In this document: one piece after another, positions 10,665 through 22,900 of the stretch
Layout of the letters: every line of letters starts with the position of its first letter
Numbering within the stretch: the stretch's first letter is position 1
Origin: Tigriopus japonicus
Lineage: Eukaryota > Arthropoda > Copepoda > Harpacticoida > Harpacticidae
Direction of reading: 5' to 3'
NCBI GenBank assembly: GCA_010645155.1
Contig: JAAGOF010000070.1
Span: 1,177,223-1,241,222, forward strand
DNA: 64,000 nucleotides
Program-made: the position numbers and the translations under genes
The notes under the pieces: generated by a model
Database searches by the model: none
Told to the model about the DNA's origin: nothing
Seen by the model: only the letters and a program-made list of their open reading frames with translations

Positions 10665-13600
10665 TTAGTGGAAAAGTTGGGCTGTTGAAAGAACGTCATC
10701 CACATCATTACTGTTTGCCACTGGCAAGGCCATATTCATACACAAGGCTTGATCTCTTCGGTCACCCCAACCACCATTGCCTTTGGATGTTTTGGGCTTC
10801 TTTCGGAGGGCTGACTTGGTCACAACTAGGTTCATAGGGTAGAGGTACTTGGTGGCGGCCTTAAGAATATCTTGTACTTTGCTGACCACCTTCGAGGCTT
10901 GGCAATCTTTCTTTTTGTGATGGACCCCGCTGAAAAAAAGTGATATTGAAATTAGCAATATTAAGGAAGTACAATCGAATCGCGATATAAGAAACTTTTC
11001 CGTGCTGACCAAAATTTTACTTACTACGTAAGAGTTCTCGATGTAAGAAATTTTCCATTTTTCCTCAATCTCGATTTAAGAAACTTTTTCAAAGTTTTGG
11101 CCTACTTCTCTTGCTTAAATTGGTCACAGCACAAAACAAAACAAAGTAAGCTTAAAAGGTTATATAAAGGTATCCTCTGGTAGTTTCCTTGTATTTTTAT
11201 CGTTTCTTGAGTCTCGATATAAGAAAAATCTCGATATAAGCAACATTTTGCCGCTGACAGAAAAGTTTCTTAAAATGAGATTCGACTGTACCTTAAGTGC
11301 AAATGTTTCAAGGTACATGTTTATGCTGTCTTTTACGCAACAGCTGATAAGAAGAAAACTTTTTTTTTTATTTTTCTGTTTTTTGGATTGGATTGTTGGT
11401 GCTAGGAGGGTTGAGCTTCGCCCGTCCAGCGAAGCTAACCATCACATCGTTCAAATATTTCCGATAGGCAATTTTAAGTCCGGTATCAGAATGGTTCTCG
11501 GTCTGTGGGTGTGGATTAACGTCTAAAGGTTTCCTTGAGAAAGGTCGGGGAGGAGAATCGAACCTGTGACCTCTCTCCCTATAGGAACCTGCACAAACCA
11601 CGACGCCACGTTTCCTCCCTTAAAAGGATTTTTCCCGACAATGTCAACCTATCCCCAACAAGGTTCGTACCCTCGCCGTCTCGGGAAGCACTTGCACTCG
11701 GCCCTTTCAAGAAAGCGTTAGCACGCGCGGCCATTCAAAGGCCCTTCCTTTACATTGGGTTCAAGCTTTTGAGATTGTTTACTGAACACTGCGGAACAGA
11801 AACTTTGTATAACAACGATTAGAGAGCGCACATTTTATTTAGTATTAATCTTGATGTCTTAATTTAGTATTAGTGTGGAAAGTACGTTTGAAAGTAGTTA
11901 CTTCACTATTCGCCATTGTTTGTGGGCACCCATGATCCCATATCTTGTGAATGCCTCCTTGCGCCGGAATAGCTGATCAATTCGAGTGATCTAGGTGCAA
12001 TCTAGTTGCGCCAAAAGTCATCATCTTTTATTGTATTTCAAGGTAGATTTTTACACCTTCTCTAAAATTGAACTATTCCCATTTTTTACCTTACTAACTA
12101 TGAAATTCGACACTCTTACAAATTTTGCAATTTTCATCGGATGCAAGAATAATTTCTAATTCTTACCTTTCTTTACATAATTGCATAGTTTGAGAAACTA
12201 TGATTTTGCATTATTGGCCTTTTTCATGTGAAAAGACATTTAGATTGGAAGAATTTCCTGGCCTACTTATGGCCTTGAAGTCAACAAATTATTGGCAGAT
12301 ATTTATCAAATGTAAGAAAACACATGTTCTTTTACAAATAGTATTTTGATTTGAAAGAAGTCACTCCAACGCCGCAATGCAATCAAAAACTGATTTTTGG
12401 TTTGGTGAGTAAGGATGGCAATCATGAACCGATTTTCTTAAATACGTGAAGTTGAACAAACAAGGAAGCCCAAACAAGATCATTTCCAGATCTCCTTTAC
12501 ATGTATATGTCCCCAAAAAGGCCGGTGAAATCAGTACTCACCACTCGCCGATATGGAAGACTCTCGGGGCCTTTAATAGTAAGACCTGAAGTCGTTCAGG
12601 CAAACAACTTGAGCTCACGTGCTGAAGTGACCAATCCCAATTGTAGTCATCAAACGAACAAAATTCCGCCCGACAATGATGAAGCCTTCGCCAGCTCTCC
12701 CGATCAAAGGCCATACCCATGTTGTGTTTGGCGCTAATCCATTGAGTGAGGTCAGCCTTGAAATGGCAAAAACAGGTTTAAGCTTCTTTTGCAAAGATAT
12801 AGAGATATGGGAAGGGAGAAAAATAAATGAAGGTAGCAATGCACTATTCATCTAAGGATAAAGATAATATTTCAGTAAGAAGAATGAAATAACTATTTTT
12901 TGATGTCATGCATTATCCTATCAAATTGCGTGGTATAGAAGCGAACTAAAAATCTAGAGCCAAAACATTCAAGTTTAGGTAGCTAAAATCAAACAATGAC
13001 GGATTCGAGATGCTTCTTCTAGTCTACAGGGTTATTAATTAGCTAGATTATCCAACGTAATTACACTTTGCCGTCTGCTTGAGTAAACTGGGCCTCCTGG
13101 AAATGGCTGGAAATCCTGTAAGGTTTAAAAAATAGATGGTCTTTGAAAATATTGTGACCATAGTATATTGACCCAAAGATAGCTGTGCTTAACCTCTCCT
13201 ACAAAAATCCCTTAAACTTTTTCCCGTTAATCAAAGAACACAACTAAAACGCAAACATCATGTTTCAAACCCTCGTTAAGATTATCAAAACGGAAAAACC
13301 AATGTACAAATGCACACCCACATATGTATATACCTTGGAGAACACATCTAAAACCGAGGACAGAAAATCTGCCGGGTTCCACAAGAGATGACGAAGGCCG
13401 GCGAAGGTCGTCTCATCCGAATGAGCAACGTTGAAGGAAGATTTATTTTCAGACAAAGGCCGGACTCGAACCCGGGCAGAGTTATTCGAGAGTAAGCTTC
13501 TTGACAGAGGGGACAGAAAGGACGACAAGGACCGAGACGAGGATCGTTTGAGCCTTCTTCGCATGGGAACCGGTCGATGACCCGGTAATCCCATGAATCC

Positions 13601-15304
13601 CACCGTATTAGGTATCTATTGGGACGATAAACACGATGAAATCCCCCCAGAAAAAGGACATGGTTAATAATACGACAGTGCTCAGTGAAAAGCTTCACTA
13701 TGTTCATGATAAAGTGCGAAACACGATTTCCCGGACAAAAACGAAGGTTAGGTGAGAGTGTGGGATACTTACAGTCTTATGATTTCTTTGATAGTTAATA
13801 TGTTTCAAGTAGGATCCGAGGCAAATGATATCACAGTTGGGTCGGTATGACTGACATTCGGCATGAGCCAAGTGAAGCACATGGAGAAAGTCTTCAGCGA
13901 CATGATGATCTTCCTCCAAAAAGAGGACCAATCCTTGATCAAAAGAATGTGACCTTTGAAGATGCTGTACAAAGAGAGGCCTTAAGAGCCTTCTTACCTG
14001 TGTGGTGTTTTGTGACTTCAAGTTGATCGAATATTCGATTGGCTTTCCACCACCAATGATGTTTGGTTTGAGTGAACTTGGCCTCTCGATAATGGCCATA
14101 GAGATCTGGCCAATGAGCATTGGTACACCTCTTCGCTTTCGCTCTAGAATCAAGTCACAAATATCAGTATACGATAGGGTCTTCTCTTCAATTTTACAAA
14201 AAACTTTTTGGAACAGTTAAGTATCTACTTTATGTCCATAAAGTAGGCCAACAAGTGACTACTTTCATCAAGCTCAAATTGGCAAGCGAAAGTTTTTCTA
14301 GCTTAAAATGAACAAAACAGCACAAAAATGAATATCTGAGACTCAATATGAAGCTTTTCCGACAAAAGTCGTTTCTTTTTGGTCCAAAATGTTTTAAGGT
14401 CTATTTTTGGGGGTCATTTTTTTAATTCGGAAACCCCGTTTTTAAGTTGGATATAAATCTCTGAAAACAAAACTCGAAAATCATGAAAGTCCATTTCCCC
14501 GCCAAAACACTTTGCTTTTTGAAACAGTTTCTTTTCAATAATCGCTTCTATCATCACTTACGACTCTTTGGTGGCATCTCGAGGACAATCGTTTGGTGAT
14601 TCACCAGGAAACTCATTGGGATGCGTTTGAATGGAGTATGGATAGAATATCTGAATGTATTTGGCAAAGTCTATCGATGAGATTAATGAGTTAATGGCTG
14701 GATCCCAGAAGTCGTGACTGAAGATCAGGAGGGATTTCTCGATGTGTCGCGCTTGTGAAAGACTCACGATCAGTTGCCGAAGGTATTGAAGACGATTATG
14801 AACTTGAATGGCTATCACAACTGTTCCATTATCAATGGGACCGAACAAGTCTTCGTTTCTGACGAACTGCTGCTGGTTGAGTAGCTTGATCTGTTCCAAG
14901 ACCTCTGGAATCTGGATCTTGGTATCTTTCGTCCCACTTCCCAATTCATTGGGAGGAAGGCCGTGGACCCGATTGCCTGCTAAGCTGTTGTTGGCAGGGA
15001 TTTCCAAAGCATCAATCCTCTCCTCTTCAATGACAGAGGCTTCCAAAGAAGTCTTAGGGTTGGACCTAATTGGCTTTCTCGTGCCAAATGGATCACGTTG
15101 ACTGGGCATTGGGAACTTGTAGGCCCCAAGATCTTGGAAAGTCTGATCGGTAACCTTGTGTGGAAGTTCAATCCGAGTCCCTGGAGAGGCATTCTCGTTG
15201 GTGGGAGTATTATGGACCAAAACACTGGATAACTGGAGGCTGAGGAAGAGCCCAAACACGACGAAACAAACGATCTTCAAGCATCTTTGAGTACGCCTCC
15301 TCAT
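10665..15304 (-). CDS. Mgat2: Alpha-1,6-mannosyl-glycoprotein 2-beta-N-acetylglucosaminyltransferase (GnT II)
   Basis: Five exons on the minus strand, 15304-14562, 14143-13998, 13933-13773, 12756-12542 and 10929-10665, all with GT-AG junctions and matching phases, give 509 residues. In the Golgi, GnT II adds GlcNAc from UDP-GlcNAc to the alpha-1,6 mannose arm, starting the second antenna of complex N-glycans. The protein is type II: R-R-R, a membrane helix at about 9-25, a variable stem, then the catalytic domain. Family motifs seen are QVHNR (167-171), NEFPG and DCPRD, GHYREAKFTQTKHHWWWK, the metal-binding EED (303-305), FDDYNWDW (385-392), HHKKKDC and NGGWGD. The start is the Met before R-R-R; an in-frame Met 42 codons upstream would put a long stretch before the anchor. 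In exon 2 the right frame is not the longest open one. The 64 bp intron after it ends at GATCAAG, restoring T-G-LVLFLEED. The longest intron holds SINE copies. Confidence 0.9.
11350..11625 (-). mobile_element. tRNA-like SINE (family B) in MGAT2 intron 4
   Basis: On the minus strand, a head with GGCGTCGTGGTTTG (box-A-like) and GGTTCGATTCTCC (box B) near 11540-11610 leads into a body. It ends at 11365-11350 in an A-rich tail (AAAAATAAAAAAAA). Part of the body, around CCGATAGGCAATTT and CAGCGAAGC, recurs in the same orientation at 56352-56450. Confidence 0.65.
11632..11748 (-). mobile_element. SINE family A fragment in MGAT2 intron 4
   Basis: The minus-strand tRNA-like head with GGGCCGAGTGCAAGTGCTTC and a box-B-like GTACGAACC, followed by TTGGGG, matches the copies at 7205-7405 and 38128-38205. 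It abuts the family B SINE, and the LINE-derived tail is not present. Confidence 0.6.
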
Positions 15305-15430
15305 GGCCACTGAGTTTGCAAGCCAATGACAAAAGTCCGGGAACAGTGAATGAACCACGGTGATCCACTTTGAACCTTTTCGTGATCTGGAGATAATGAT
15401 GAAGGAAAAAGGGTTGGTTGAGGCTTGCAA

Positions 15431-18400
15431 TTATGGAAAGGCCCTACAATTTCGACATGACGAGAGCTTTCTTTTTTCCAAGTGACCTAAAATTGAATCA
15501 TTCATGACAATCCTATTTGTGCTCACATAATTGGCTAGAGTTGAGACTAAATTGCTTGGAAAAACTATCAAGATCTTTGAGAATAATATTTGTTTGGTGT
15601 CGAAAAGAAATTGTTGACTCTTTAAATGAGAAAGAACACACACACACACATTAGCACACTTTGATGGATTATTTACTTTGCCAGAACGGTCGATCTAGCT
15701 GAAAATGAAGTAACTGTTCATTGTCTATTCAATACAATGGAAAGAAAATATGCACTATTCTTTTATGATCCAGGTATGAATACCAAATTGCTCCATGTTT
15801 TTTTACGAGTTGCAAGCTAAAGGCCGAATTTTGGTCGGGCATAAATATTTGATCAACCCTTGAATCAAAGTTCCAGAATGACATTACCAGAGCTTGGAGT
15901 AATAATATGAAAAAAAAAAATTATATCGCCTTATGAGACCTCTTGAGTCATTAGAACATTCAGGGAACGTGTTTTGTCGCTAAGTCCCTGTGGTTTAAAA
16001 AGAAAATGAGAAAGTCGATATATTTTTGCTAAAATTCAAGATTTTTAATTTGCGTCTTGGAGGTTAATTTTTGGTCCCATATATTCCAACTTATTGAAAC
16101 GAACGTGTTAAGTTGTTTCGAATTTGTGTTCAAAACTTGCACATCTTTCTTTTGTATTGGTATTTTTTTTAAGATTGCTAACATATCAACAAGTAAAAAT
16201 ACGCGAATGGTGGCGGTTTTATAGGGATTTTATTCAAGGAACAGATGGGGTTGAATTTTCGTCGTTCAAACAAGTTGAGTATTGTACTCCTGTATATAAT
16301 CAATATTTCGTTAATTCATTCATTCATGTCTTCCGCAATACATCCTAAAGGTGTTTGAGTGAGTGATTATTTGTCATAAGCTGTACCTTTCAGAAATTTA
16401 TCAGAAGTTTATTAACAACACCTTTTGAGATAAAATGTTCAAGCACGTCATCATTAGGTGTTAGCTAACACCAATGTAGACTAATAAATCAAGTCAAGCA
16501 AGCCAGAAAATATACTTCCTTGTTTATTCTTCCTCTTTCTGCCAATAGTAGCGAATGATTCAATGCTTTTACTTACGCTTTTAGAGGGTTTCTGCCAAAT
16601 TTCATTTGAATGTTAAAAAGACAGGAAGAAGTCATTGTAGCTTTTTTGACACTTCATGCAGAGCTTTTAAATTCTAGTGTTATTATTATGATTTATCTGC
16701 TTTTCCTGGATTTCCCAACTCTCCATCGATTGAATGAGTACCCCATAAATTGTAGGGGAACCAATTTGTTAAGCCTGTATTTCTTTGTCCCTACACTTGT
16801 ACAAATCGTGTTCACTTGCAGTAGTGTTTTGGAGAGTTGATTGAAATTTGTCATAAAAGCAAAAACGCTTCATTCTTTTACGTTTTTCTCCATTTCGTAA
16901 AGCCTCGTTTTTTTTCCTTGTCATGGTCTTTTTAGACATTAAATACGGGACATTTAAGTAATTACAGATGTTTAGTATTCTGCGCTCATTAAGAGGGCTT
17001 TTTCCTTCTTTCCTTCGCTTGAGAATGATGTAAAAACGCAGAAAGACAAAAAGAATTCTCCTTTGCTTTTCTTCTATGCCAAAATTTTACCTGCAATGCT
17101 GACGTCGCAAAAATTTCGTAAGTTGTCGCTAAACCTTGTACAGTGTCTATCGAGAATAATTCTAAAATAAAAGATTTATTTATACCTTCCGTTCAACTTT
17201 AGAGTTTAGTAAAAGGAGCATCCAAGTTTTGCGAATAACGAAATACGTTGAAATTCTAAGTACAGTACTTTATTCAATTTCTGATAAAAGCATCTTACCG
17301 CTTAATTTCCTGTTTTGTGAGGCAGTTTACCATTCTCATTGCTCATAATAGCGTTCATTTCTGACACAATTTTGGTTAAATCATTTTGAAGCCAAACGAA
17401 AAATCACACAAGAAAAGTCGATGTGAAATTGCAAACTGTGCGTTCTCTCAACTCTATGGCAGCTCTACTAACTCGATCAGCCCTTCAATTTCATCCAATC
17501 TAAGTCGCCGTCAATTCATGCAGGGATCATAAATTCGGATCAAATTTCAATGCACATGCGGACATTCCCAAGTACACCCAGTAAAAAATCTTTTACAACT
17601 TACATGGGACAGATTAGTAGATGAATTTGAGTCCACGAGTCAATCTCTGAGTCAACGAGAATTGTGTTTGATAATTATTAACGTCAAAACGCCAAATTTC
17701 AATCGCTGTCTTCAACTTCAGATTCGATGAATTTCGGTCGCTCATTTTGATGAATACGAATGTGCCCGTCACGATGAGGACGTGTTGAAATAGGAGCACA
17801 TTCGGATCACCTTATCGCACCATGGATATGTTTAAAAGTGAACTTCACCTGAACAAGGCTTCAACATTAATTAACTTCCACACTCACTGATTGAAACACA
17901 AACGATGACTGACTCGTCTTATCTCTCACTATCTTGATTTGTTAGTTATTACTTGGGATTCCATAAGGCGCGCAATTGAAAGGATCTCAGTTGGTTCCAA
18001 AATGAACCTTCGATCTGATTGAAAGAATGAAAAGAAAAACACACAACTCTGTGTTCCCTTCCTGTCCCACAAGGAAAGGAGAGTGAGCCAATAGCCCTAG
18101 TACACATTCTAGTGTCAGTCTGTGCCTCTTTCCCTCGTGTTCCAAGCCCAGAAAGGAAGGCGAGAACCTCACCCATCATCATCCTCTTCAGTTCGGCAAT
18201 GGGAAAGACGAGTGTGTGCGCTGTGATAAGAGAGTACAAGCGTAAAGGGCGCCATCTATTGCTTTTTAGGTGGCAACAGCTCGCGTCGATTACATGAAAT
18301 GCAAGGATTTGCAGATGGCAATGATCAAACATTAGTTGAAAGCAAAATAAAGTGCTTAAAATTTTGATGGAGGAGCTTAAAATGGAATTTGAAGTGTTTA

Positions 18401-18600
18401 CAGCCATGGATCATACGTGAAATTCCTTTCCGATATTAAAGAGCTTCACGCCTGTCCTAAAAGAGAATTATTTTACATATCATTTCAGGTCAAATACTTT
18501 CCAGATCCATTAGCCATCCGCAATAAGAAATAAGGGCCCTTTACTTTGTCCAACACTGATGCCTTATTCTTGTTATCTACAAGTACATGCATCTATGGAA
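15431..18600. other. Intergenic upstream of MGAT2, no gene supported
   Basis: AT-rich with a short CA microsatellite at 15637-15650. The 152-codon minus frame at 17949-18407 has no domain, signal peptide or paralogue that I recognise. The block at 17980-18290 is less AT-rich than its surroundings and could be regulatory, but nothing specific supports that. Confidence 0.4.
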
Positions 18601-18665
18601 TCGGCGAGGTCTTGCCATCTTGCCACATAAAAAAGCAAAAGATGTGCACTTAACGATCGTACTCT

Positions 18666-18671
18666 TTTATT
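18666..18671 (-). terminator. Polyadenylation signal of the candidate microprotein transcript
   Basis: AATAAA on the minus strand, about 22 bp beyond the stop of the 28-codon frame. Confidence 0.3.
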
Positions 18672-18692
18672 CTATTGCACTAGGAAAGACAT

Positions 18693-18779
18693 TCACTCAG
18701 CCAGGCTGGGTCCTTCGAGGTAAGTATCGACTTTTGAGGCCAACCCTGCGATGAGGACGAGGAAGAGGATGTACTCCAT
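18693..18779 (-). CDS. Candidate 28-residue hydrophobic microprotein
   Basis: The 29-codon frame (stop included) starts at 18779. The peptide opens MEY, continues with the hydrophobic run ILFLVLIAGLA and ends with a short acidic tail (V-D-T-Y-L-E-G-P). It would suit a small tail-exposed membrane peptide or a cleaved secretory leader. A pyrimidine-rich tract with CCAATAG ends three bases before the ATG, so the frame could open right after a splice acceptor. AATAAA at 18671-18666 lies about 22 bp past the stop. Acceptor, start, stop and poly-A signal in this order suggest a terminal exon. Against it, the frame is short enough to arise by chance, and a strong GTAAGT donor sits on the opposite strand inside it. 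No homologue comes to mind. Confidence 0.35.
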   Translation of the reverse strand: MEYILFLVLIAGLASKVDTYLEGPSLAE

Positions 18780-19099
18780 GCTCTATTGGGGAGGAAGGGC
18801 AATAAGATCAGTTTCCTTCACTCCCTTCTCGACACTAGAGTAATTGAATCCTCTCGAGCCTGGAATGACACTTTTTCTGCTTCCCAATCAAGGGAAATAG
18901 GGTTAAAAATGTGATAACAAGAATTGACGGCAATTCAAATTTGGCGCCTTTTTAGCCTGCCCGATCGGCCGTTGTAGAGGGCTCTCTGGGAAGTTAGGCC
19001 GAATAGTTGCAGGGTGACAACTGTAGTTTTTCTAAGTTCTTAGCATTGCAATTGACGCTGAACATTGCTACCCAAGAAAATATTACATCTTATTGAAAA

Positions 19100-19235
19100 G
19101 TTTGATAATTTTGGAGAAATTGTTAGACTTTTGAAGAATAATCTGCAGCAAATGAGGTTCTCCAATTTTGGAGAAATTATTGGATTTTTGAAGAATAATC
19201 TGCAGCAAATGAGGTTCTCCAATTTTGGAGCCAAG
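19100..19235 (+). repeat. 63 bp tandem duplication
   Basis: A block starting TTTTGGAGAAATT and containing GAAGAATAATCTGCAGC and AAATGAGGTTCTCC is repeated once at a period of about 63 bp with few differences. No gene function is evident. Confidence 0.8.
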
Positions 19236-19239
19236 CGGA

Positions 19240-19870
19240 TAAGTCCAAAACTATAGATCGATAGATCTTGTTTCATTCAGTTTATTCTTTTGTTGCAATC
19301 CCGACCTTTGGAAGAAAAAAAGCCCAAGGCAAACAAAAAAAGTCGAAATGAAACAAGTGAAATGTCTTGAAGTCACCTTAAATTTCTACATGATAATTTT
19401 TTTTGTATAATTATCATGTTGTTTTTTTCCGATTTTTCGCTCTAAAAGCTTATTATTATAACAATATCTTGAACTCATTGCATTCTTTTCAGATTTACTC
19501 AAATAGACGCCCAAGAAATGGACACTTTAAATTACATTTTGTAAATGTTTGTCCTCTACAAAATGGAACCATAAACCAATCAAATTGACACTCGAAGTTG
19601 GACACAATAATGATATTTACTAGCAACTAATTTATTCATATAAAGACGGTAACTCCCATACAAAGACCCCGTTTACTTTGGTCAACAATAAAGTACTTGA
19701 ATGGCAAGAATTTTTCTAATATCAAGTACTCAGATGTGATCTCCAAGTTTGACCTGCCCTTTTTTGACTCCTCATTCTGAGTTAATGTGGTCACGCTGAT
19801 TGTTATTCTGATCGATCGTGTTTTGTGGTTGTGATATCATTCACTCATAATCCTTCCTTAATCTTGAACA
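19240..19870. other. Intergenic upstream of SAP18
   Basis: AT-rich. It must hold the SAP18 promoter, but no convincing TATA box is placed at a usable distance from 19920. Confidence 0.35.
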
Positions 19871-19919
19871 GTTGTTCAAAATATCCCAATTCTCAGTCAG
19901 TCTGGTTTCTGATCCCTCG

Positions 19920-22900
19920 ATGGATGTGATGGCTGACGAGAGCGCGGATAAGATGAATGGCGTGGACAACGCCAATGCCAACAACCACAGCAATACCAAT
20001 AACGCCGCTCTGGATCGCGAGAAAACCTGTCCCTTTTTATTACGGGTGTTTTGCTCCACCTCTCGACACGCCCCTATCCAAGATTACAACAGAGGTAAGT
20101 GAGATCCACGGGGATAACTGTATAGAAAGCAAATGTGATAGAAAGCCAGTTTGAGCGCATCAGAGAACTAAAGAAGCTCATGGGAAAGAAGCGTCAACTC
20201 GGTCACGTTGTTTGTAGTGATGTGTTTCGAACCAGGAGTGCTGCCAATTTTGACTCGGAAGTTTATCGCCGTTAAAAAGGGCCGGTTGTATTGAACTTTT
20301 TGAAAAGACCTAAACAAGGACCAATTTGGCAACACTCGAACTAGTTTGATTTCGAGTTCCATCCATAGTTATAAAACTGGATTTAGAGTTGGCAGTGCTG
20401 CCATATTTTACGGTAGATAAGGTCTTTTGCTTGTTGAAAACTTTAGTTATGGTCAGATTTTTGACCCTAAAAACCAAAATGGCAAAACTTTGTGAAAATC
20501 CAACTCGAAACACATCAGTAGTTTTTTGGAAGCTTCAACTGTTTGCCGTTGTTGTCGCCACCGTTAATCAAGAAGTTCGAACGAAATTTGATTTTGCGAT
20601 CAGTTTAAGTAAATTATGCCAATAAGAATTGATTCAGTCATGGTATCGCAAATTAAGGCGGGTTCATGGATGTTTTATCGGTTAGATGATTTCTTACCTG
20701 GCACTTCTGGATTCGTTTCAGCGTTACCGGGTGGTTTCAAACGGCCACTGCCAAAACGTGTTTGAAATACTGCCAATTACGGGCGCTCACTGCCATTTTA
20801 AAAGTCGCATATTGCCATTTTTTTAGCGAACATTTTCTCGTTTGTGTTCATTTCATCGTGTTTTTTAGGTCAAAAATTTCTGCAAATGACTACTAGTGAC
20901 GCTGCTCGAAGCGATAACTCCAGAAATACTAGACGCAGCTAAAAATACGGAGAGTTACATTTGATCCTCGATTCAAAATCGATTATGTTCTGAAGAAGAG
21001 GAACTATTTTTTTCATCTTAAACAAAGCAAGTCACAAAAGCCCAAGTCTCTCTAGTTTTCCCTCATTAATTTTCTGAGAGGCACTACATGCAATCATTTT
21101 TAGAGCTATAACTCATGAGATGACTTTGTCGAAGTCCATTAACATAATTGTGATCTAAACTGAAAAATAACTGAAGCTCCCTATGTGTGTTCATTCTCCT
21201 GTCATTTTGCAATAGAGGTTGTGAAGAATTGATTGTTGTCTTTCGCTATGGACGCTGCCAAGACCTGCCGCGTAGACACGCTGTAGGCCAGCCAGCACTG
21301 TCCAAACACATAGGAAGAGACAAATTACCTAATATTTCAAGTAAATTTGCCAACAATGTCACCAACCAATGTCCTTTTTGATATCGGTAAACAATTATGA
21401 TACTTATTTATTAGTACAATATCACACATATTGAATTATGTTGAGTTTTGTTTCTTCCCGAGTGCATGGACAATGCTGGCTGGCCTTCAGCGATGTCTAC
21501 GCAACAGGCTGGTGGGGCGGGAATAGAGGGGGACAACAAACAATTCTTCACAACCTCTATGACGACAAAATTAAGACGTCAGCTTTGAACGTGACACTTG
21601 CACAGCACCTGTCGATGTCATTAAAAACTAAATCCGAGCTCCGATTACTATCTATCAAAATGAAACAGCAAAAAACATTTTGATATCTTGTGCAGTAACA
21701 TTTTCAGCTAGTTTTTACCCCTTTTAACACTGTCTAAAAATTGAAAATGCAACTTATTCAAGTAGATTGCTTTTAAAAGAACAGCAAAAAAGGGCCAAAT
21801 TTTTGGAACGCAAAAAGCACGAATAAAGCTGGTGCTAATCTAAAAGTCATATTTTTGCAATAATTTATTGACTTATTCGTTTTTACATCCGTAGAAACTT
21901 CCAAGGGGGTATTCTGTAAGTCAGGGGTCGGCCACCATAAGAAGGCAAAGGCCCAAAAACGTGACTGAATATCCGGCGAGGCACACATTCTCAAAGCACA
22001 GGAATTTTAATCGAATTTTGACCCGTGGTAAAATTTTGAGACATTGTTTTTGGTAGCTTATGAAGCTATTTGATCTGTTTTGGAACCATTAGCTTTCTTC
22101 TCCTCACCAAAACGGAATGCCTTCCATTTCAAGGCTAGTAAATGTGACTCTATTCAATCTTGTGTTCGATTAATTGAGCTTTAATTATGCTCACAGACAC
22201 CACCAACATCTAAATTAACTAATGTGTGTGTCGTTTTGAAGTTTTAGAATCCAACTCTTGAACCATACTTTTTTGAAAACAATCTGGAATCATAGACACC
22301 ACAAATATTGCCAGAAACTAGCTGAGGGAATCAATTTCCTTTGGCACCATTGATTATTCTTATCATTCTAAAGTATTTAAATGAAAGATGGACAGCAAAA
22401 CCAATTTGTAGATTTTGCTGTTTTTTTGGAAACGAGAAAATATGAAAGATATTGTTCTGTTTACGAAGGGGCAAAGATTAATGTGTGTCTTAGTGTATTT
22501 TTTTGAACGACATTGAAAATTAGAAAAAGAAATACATGACCATCACACTATTTTTTAAATAGTTTGTCGCCTTGCGGCGTGTTTTATCGTTTTCATCATT
22601 ATGTCAATACACTTCGATGTTTTTTGCGACACAACGCACAACATCGTGTTGAAAACAAATCATTTAAGAATGAAACATAACTCGCTAATAGTTCAAAGTT
22701 GCAACAATTTCATTTGTAAATTCCAGCCTAGTCAAGAAAGAAGAATATCTAAAAGAAATCTTGGAACTATCGCAGAAAGTGATTTTTAATGCTTGCAATT
22801 GGAAACCATCAGAGGGCTTTGATCAAAGGCGTTATGCCCAATCTATGTAATGAGAAAAATTTTTACTATGGGGCCCACCAAAATTTGTCGCTTTGATAGA

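Noticed and set aside
14002..14153. The longest open frame across MGAT2 exon 2, which continues into exon 3
   Set aside because: It reads through a 64 bp intron. The next frame encodes the conserved GHYREAKFTQTKHHWWWK block and joins exon 3 in phase when the intron ends at GATCAAG.
17949..18407. 152-residue minus-strand protein
   Set aside because: No domain, signal peptide, paralogue or splice context that I can recognise; composition looks like translated non-coding sequence.
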